DNA of 8,852 nucleotides, taken from positions 1 through 8,852 of the forward strand of contig CAZIWX010000100.1 in assembly GCA_964543125.1 (NCBI GenBank). The letters run 5' to 3'. The position numbers and the translations under genes are program-made. Below the pieces are notes generated by a model. The model made no database searches. It was not told where the DNA came from and saw only the letters and a list, made by a program, of their open reading frames with translations. The stretch is from CAZIWX01 sp964543125 (GTDB lineage: Bacteria; Fidelibacterota; UBA8477). Position 1 is the stretch's first letter. Each line of letters opens with the position of its first letter. This document shows positions 6,601-8,852 of the stretch, piece after piece.

Positions 6601-6655
6601 TTATCAATCAGCATTTTCCCGAGGGATTTAATTGCCGGTATGAGAACCTGCGAGA
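6601..6655 (+). repeat. 55-bp direct duplicate, right flank of the assembly gap
   Basis: Identical to 6446-6500 and starting at the first base after the N run. The sequence continues without interruption into the leader of the TMEM164-like gene. Confidence 0.85.
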
Positions 6656-6749
6656 ACATTGGAAACGGTTTTTCCCATCCATCTCTCTGCTGGTTTTATT
6701 CCGCCGTACCATCCTTTATATTTCCCCGGTATTACAAAGAGGTTTGGGC

Positions 6750-7478
6750 GTGTATACAGACCACTTCATTCTATTTGGTTCCACCCATATCCTGACTCTG
6801 GTCAGTTTGGGTCTGCTCACTTATTTCGGTATGCGCAAACTCCAGGATTATTCTCCTGATCGCATCGCCGAACACTGGCACTCATTTTTTGCTATTATCG
6901 CACTGCTAAACGGGATTATTTGGCGCTATTTGCTGATCGAGATTCATGATTTTCACCCGGGTTACGATCTGCCTTTCCATGTGTGCAGTATCAGTACCTA
7001 TTTACTGGCCATCTATTTTTGGTTTCCGTCGCAACGGCTGTTCGACGTCCTGTTCTATTGGATTTTAACCGGTTCAACGCTGGGGATCCTAATTCCGGAT
7101 CTGGAGCAACCGTTCCCCCACATTCGGTTCTTCGCCATGTTTGTGTCCCATGCGGTGCTCCTGTTTTTCATGCTGTATTTGGTCATCGTTCAGCATCGCC
7201 GGCCCTCTGAAAATGGACACCGGTTGGCATTCGGGATCCTTGCCATTTATGCCTTCGGTATTGCGGTTCCCCTGAATCTGTTGTCGCATGGCAATTATTT
7301 ATTCACGGCTCAACCGCCGGATATGAATTTTGTACTCATCAAATTGCTCCCCCCCTGGCCCTGGTACATCCCCTTATTATTAGGATTCTTCTATCTGGCC
7401 TTCCATGGTATTCACCGATTCCTGGCAACCTGGGATAGTCAATACCATCACGAATCGGCTAAGCACACCAATTATTAA
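6750..7478 (+). CDS. TIGR02206 / YwaF family integral membrane protein (bacterial TMEM164 relative)
   Basis: A 242-residue polytopic protein with about seven hydrophobic segments. The family blocks are all visible: LPFHVCS (74-80, Cys79), TGSTLGILIPDL (107-118), FPHIRFFAMFVSHA (122-135, His134), NYLF (182-185) and PPWPWY (201-206). Bacterial members are annotated as conserved membrane proteins of unknown function. Human TMEM164 has been reported as an acyltransferase that makes ether phospholipids and needs a conserved cysteine, so a lipid-acyl role here is a reasonable but untested inference. I start at GTG 6750 because AGAGG at 6738-6742 lies 7 nt upstream; the in-frame TTG at 6744 is only 1 nt from that site. 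The gene is divergent from ino1. The C-terminal tail after about 224 is polar and histidine-rich. Confidence 0.88.
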   Translation: MYTDHFILFGSTHILTLVSLGLLTYFGMRKLQDYSPDRIAEHWHSFFAIIALLNGIIWRYLLIEIHDFHPGYDLPFHVCSISTYLLAIYFWFPSQRLFDVLFYWILTGSTLGILIPDLEQPFPHIRFFAMFVSHAVLLFFMLYLVIVQHRRPSENGHRLAFGILAIYAFGIAVPLNLLSHGNYLFTAQPPDMNFVLIKLLPPWPWYIPLLLGFFYLAFHGIHRFLATWDSQYHHESAKHTNY

Positions 7479-7504
7479 AATCATTTCATCGAAATTTCAC
7501 TCTG

Positions 7505-7516
7505 GGAATTAATTCC
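7505..7516. promoter_or_regulatory. Perfect 12-bp palindrome upstream of the EamA gene
   Basis: GGAATTAATTCC is self-complementary and lies about 52 nt before the EamA start, in the 90-nt spacer after the TMEM164-like gene. It may be an operator for a dimeric regulator. No promoter next to it is clear, so chance is possible. Confidence 0.25.
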
Positions 7517-7568
7517 ACCGGCTATGTTATTCAATTATGACTAGATCCAATCTTTCCCGGAAAATAGT

Positions 7569-8465
7569 ATGCTGACTGCCCGGGCGGGTGAACTGGCGGC
7601 ACTCATGGCTGCTATTTGCTGGACGGTGACCTCCATGTCATTTGAGTCCGCGGGCAAACGGGTCGGCTCGCTCTCCGTTAATCTCATTCGACTTTACATC
7701 GGTTTTATCCTGTTAAGCCTGTTTGCCTGGATCATTCGCGGTCAGCCCTGGCCGGGCGATGCAACCAAGCATGCCTGGATTTGGCTATCCGCCTCGGGCG
7801 TAGTGGGATTTCTAGTGGGAGATCTGTTTCTCTTCAAGGCTTTTGTGGTTGTGGGTTCCCGCGTCTCCATGTTGATGATGTCGCTGGTGCCACCTATCTC
7901 CGCCCTCCTGAGTTGGGCGATTCTGGATGAAACTCTGACCTGGTTTAGTATTGCCGGAATGATTCTCACGGTGGGTGGGGTCATGCTTGTCGTTCTGGAT
8001 CGTGAACAGGAAAATCCTGAAAAACGATTTCGGCATCCTATCAAAGGGGTTCTGTTTGCTTTCGGAGGGGCTTTGGGTCAGGGACTAGGATTGATACTCA
8101 GTAAAATCGGCATGGAAAATTACGATGCCCTGGCGGCTACTCAGATTCGGGTATTTACGGGAATTATTGGGTTTTCACTGCTTTTCTTCATTTTGCACCG
8201 CTGGCGGCGGGTCTTGGGTGCGCTGAAAAACCCTCAGGCCATGACCGGTATTACTCTGGGTTCCATATTCGGCCCTTTCTTAGGGGTCACGGCCTCCCTT
8301 TATGCCGTACAGCATACCCAGGTTGGTATTGCTTCAACCATCATGGCGATTGTGCCTATTCTCATTATTCCCCCGGCGATCCTGATCTTCAAGGAACGGG
8401 TGACCGTTAAAGAAGCAGTGGGAGCCGTAATTGCAGTGGGGGGCGTGACGATTCTGTTTTTATAG
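7569..8465 (+). CDS. EamA-family (drug/metabolite transporter superfamily) permease
   Basis: A 298-residue inner-membrane transporter with ten hydrophobic segments arranged as two EamA repeats, the usual size and layout for this family. The first repeat covers about 5-145 and includes GELAALMAAICWTVTSMSFE at the start, the SVNLIRLYIGF region, and the repeat-ending helix with LDETLTWFSIAGMILTVGGV (about 118-137). The second covers about 157-298, with GALGQGLGLILSKIG, IRVFTGIIGF and FKERVTVKEAVGAVIAVGGV (about 274-293). The repeated acidic-x-T/V-helix ending in both halves shows the internal duplication. Family members move amino acids, nucleotides or other metabolites; the substrate cannot be read from sequence. 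ATG 7569 has only a weak GGA 8 nt upstream. It follows the TMEM164-like gene by 90 nt on the same strand, so co-transcription is possible but not shown. Confidence 0.93.
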   Translation: MLTARAGELAALMAAICWTVTSMSFESAGKRVGSLSVNLIRLYIGFILLSLFAWIIRGQPWPGDATKHAWIWLSASGVVGFLVGDLFLFKAFVVVGSRVSMLMMSLVPPISALLSWAILDETLTWFSIAGMILTVGGVMLVVLDREQENPEKRFRHPIKGVLFAFGGALGQGLGLILSKIGMENYDALAATQIRVFTGIIGFSLLFFILHRWRRVLGALKNPQAMTGITLGSIFGPFLGVTASLYAVQHTQVGIASTIMAIVPILIIPPAILIFKERVTVKEAVGAVIAVGGVTILFL

Positions 8466-8468
8466 AGC

Positions 8469-8518
8469 CCGGCGATCCGAGAATAATACCGGCGTTCATC
8501 CCGGATTCGGAGAGCCGG
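8469..8518. repeat. Long-stem hairpin with a tandem GA mismatch, just after the EamA stop; repeat copy B
   Basis: CCGGC-GA-TCCGA (8469-8480) pairs with TCGGA-GA-GCCGG (8507-8518). This gives two 5-bp stems around a symmetric tandem G-A mismatch, with a 26-nt loop. Tandem GA pairs are known to be stable in RNA. It starts 3 nt after the EamA stop, so it may cap the 3' end of that transcript. Segment 8489-8518 shares its sequence blocks with 1850-1881, marking it as a copy of the dispersed intergenic repeat. Confidence 0.5.
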
Positions 8519-8611
8519 ACTTGTGATAGGAATTGCCACCGGTTTCATTTTTTTTTCTAAAAACCGCCACCCTGGAAGTGTCTCTGCCTATACCGGGCTG
8601 GTGACATCAAT

Positions 8612-8648
8612 GGGCAACCGAGGATTGTTAGGCGTGCCCGGTTTTTAT
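8612..8648 (+). terminator. Possible intrinsic terminator of the plus-strand genes
   Basis: GGGCA (8612-8616) pairs with TGCCC (8635-8639), with inner AAC/GTT pairing, and is followed by GGTTTTTATT. An outer CCGGGC (8593-8598) with GCCCGG (8636-8641) is an alternative stem. It lies about 150 nt after the EamA stop. Confidence 0.4.
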
Positions 8649-8663
8649 TGTTACACGCAGGAT

Positions 8664-8750
8664 ATGACCATGATTTTTTCTCTTGAAGTTGCCGTCGTTG
8701 CCGCAATTGCCGCAGTGGCTACCACCATGCCGGCGCTACACCAAAATTGA
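8664..8750 (+). CDS. Doubtful 28-residue hydrophobic ORF
   Basis: ATG at 8664 (or the next ATG at 8670, which has AGGA 7 nt upstream) opens a 26-28 residue frame ending at 8750. The peptide is one alanine/valine-rich hydrophobic helix followed by PALHQN. The only support is the ribosome-like site and the membrane-helix composition. It lies just after a possible terminator. The rest of 8466-8852 shows hairpins and T-tracts but no other gene. Confidence 0.18.
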   Translation: MTMIFSLEVAVVAAIAAVATTMPALHQN

Positions 8751-8840
8751 CTTTAATCCGGTACCGGTCACTCGCCGGTGCTGTTTCGAGTCATAGCTTT
8801 GGAATATCTCTCGCCCGGTATTATTTTCGAGTTAATTTGA

Positions 8841-8846
8841 TATAAT
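8841..8846 (+). promoter_or_regulatory. Consensus -10 box at the window edge
   Basis: TATAAT lies in an AT-rich stretch (8819-8846) at the end of the window, as if driving a plus-strand gene beyond it. The region 17 bp upstream has no good -35 hexamer, so this is weak. Confidence 0.25.
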
Positions 8847-8852
8847 GGAGTT

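Noticed and set aside
6397..6795. Open frame running across the N gap
   Set aside because: It contains 34 undetermined residues, its left and right parts are the same duplicated 55 bp, and it overlaps the well-supported TMEM164-like gene.
8655..8680. ATGACCATGATT resembles the start of lacZ alpha in cloning vectors
   Set aside because: The match is only 12 bases; the flanking sequence does not follow the vector on either side, so it is a coincidence and not contamination.
8523..8750. 75-residue plus-strand frame after the EamA gene
   Set aside because: It contains a T9 run and a likely terminator hairpin, has no ribosome site and resembles no family. Only its last 28 codons are listed, at low confidence.

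Overview
The window is a bacterial chromosome segment from a scaffolded draft assembly, probably a metagenome bin. No rRNA, tRNA, CRISPR array, transposase or phage gene is visible. A Tat-exported lipoprotein-like amidase, a prokaryotic inositol-phosphate synthase and an Aur1-like PAP2 protein would fit the Fibrobacterota/Chlorobi/Bacteroidota (FCB) assemblage or a neighbouring candidate phylum. That placement is inference; no marker gene is present.

Left and centre (108-6119, all minus strand, transcribed right to left). The run starts with myo-inositol-1-phosphate synthase (6119 to 4809). A CDP-alcohol phosphatidyltransferase of the phosphatidylinositol(-phosphate) synthase type follows (4787 to 4167). 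A small-multidrug-export-like membrane protein overlaps its end (4186 to 3707). Next come an unannotated 59-residue membrane protein (3596 to 3417), a decayed or frameshifted gene remnant (3405 to 2964) and a PAP2_3/Aur1-like membrane phosphatase or phosphotransferase (2879 to 1890). After a hairpin plus T-tract there is a Tat-signal amidase (1784 to 108). The core reads as an inositol-phospholipid locus: glucose-6-phosphate to inositol-1-phosphate, then transfer to CDP-diacylglycerol, then a PAP2 enzyme that could remove the phosphate or move the phosphoinositol headgroup.

Middle intergenic region (6120-6749). This divergent spacer holds the ino1 ribosome binding site, an AT-rich 14-bp palindrome, a block of GC-rich hairpins and a 100-N gap. 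The same 55 bp sits on both sides of the gap, so the gap is almost certainly a scaffolding artefact.

Right (6750-8465, plus strand). A TIGR02206/YwaF family membrane protein, the bacterial relative of eukaryotic TMEM164, is followed by an EamA (DMT) transporter. The last 390 bp hold hairpins, a possible terminator and one doubtful tiny ORF.

At scale, GC-rich palindromic segments of related sequence occur only between genes (about 12-29, 1849-1881, 6304-6375, 8469-8518). This suggests a dispersed REP-like family. The most interesting points are the inositol-lipid locus with its unannotated small membrane protein, the divergent TMEM164-like gene beside it, and the compensated hairpin family.
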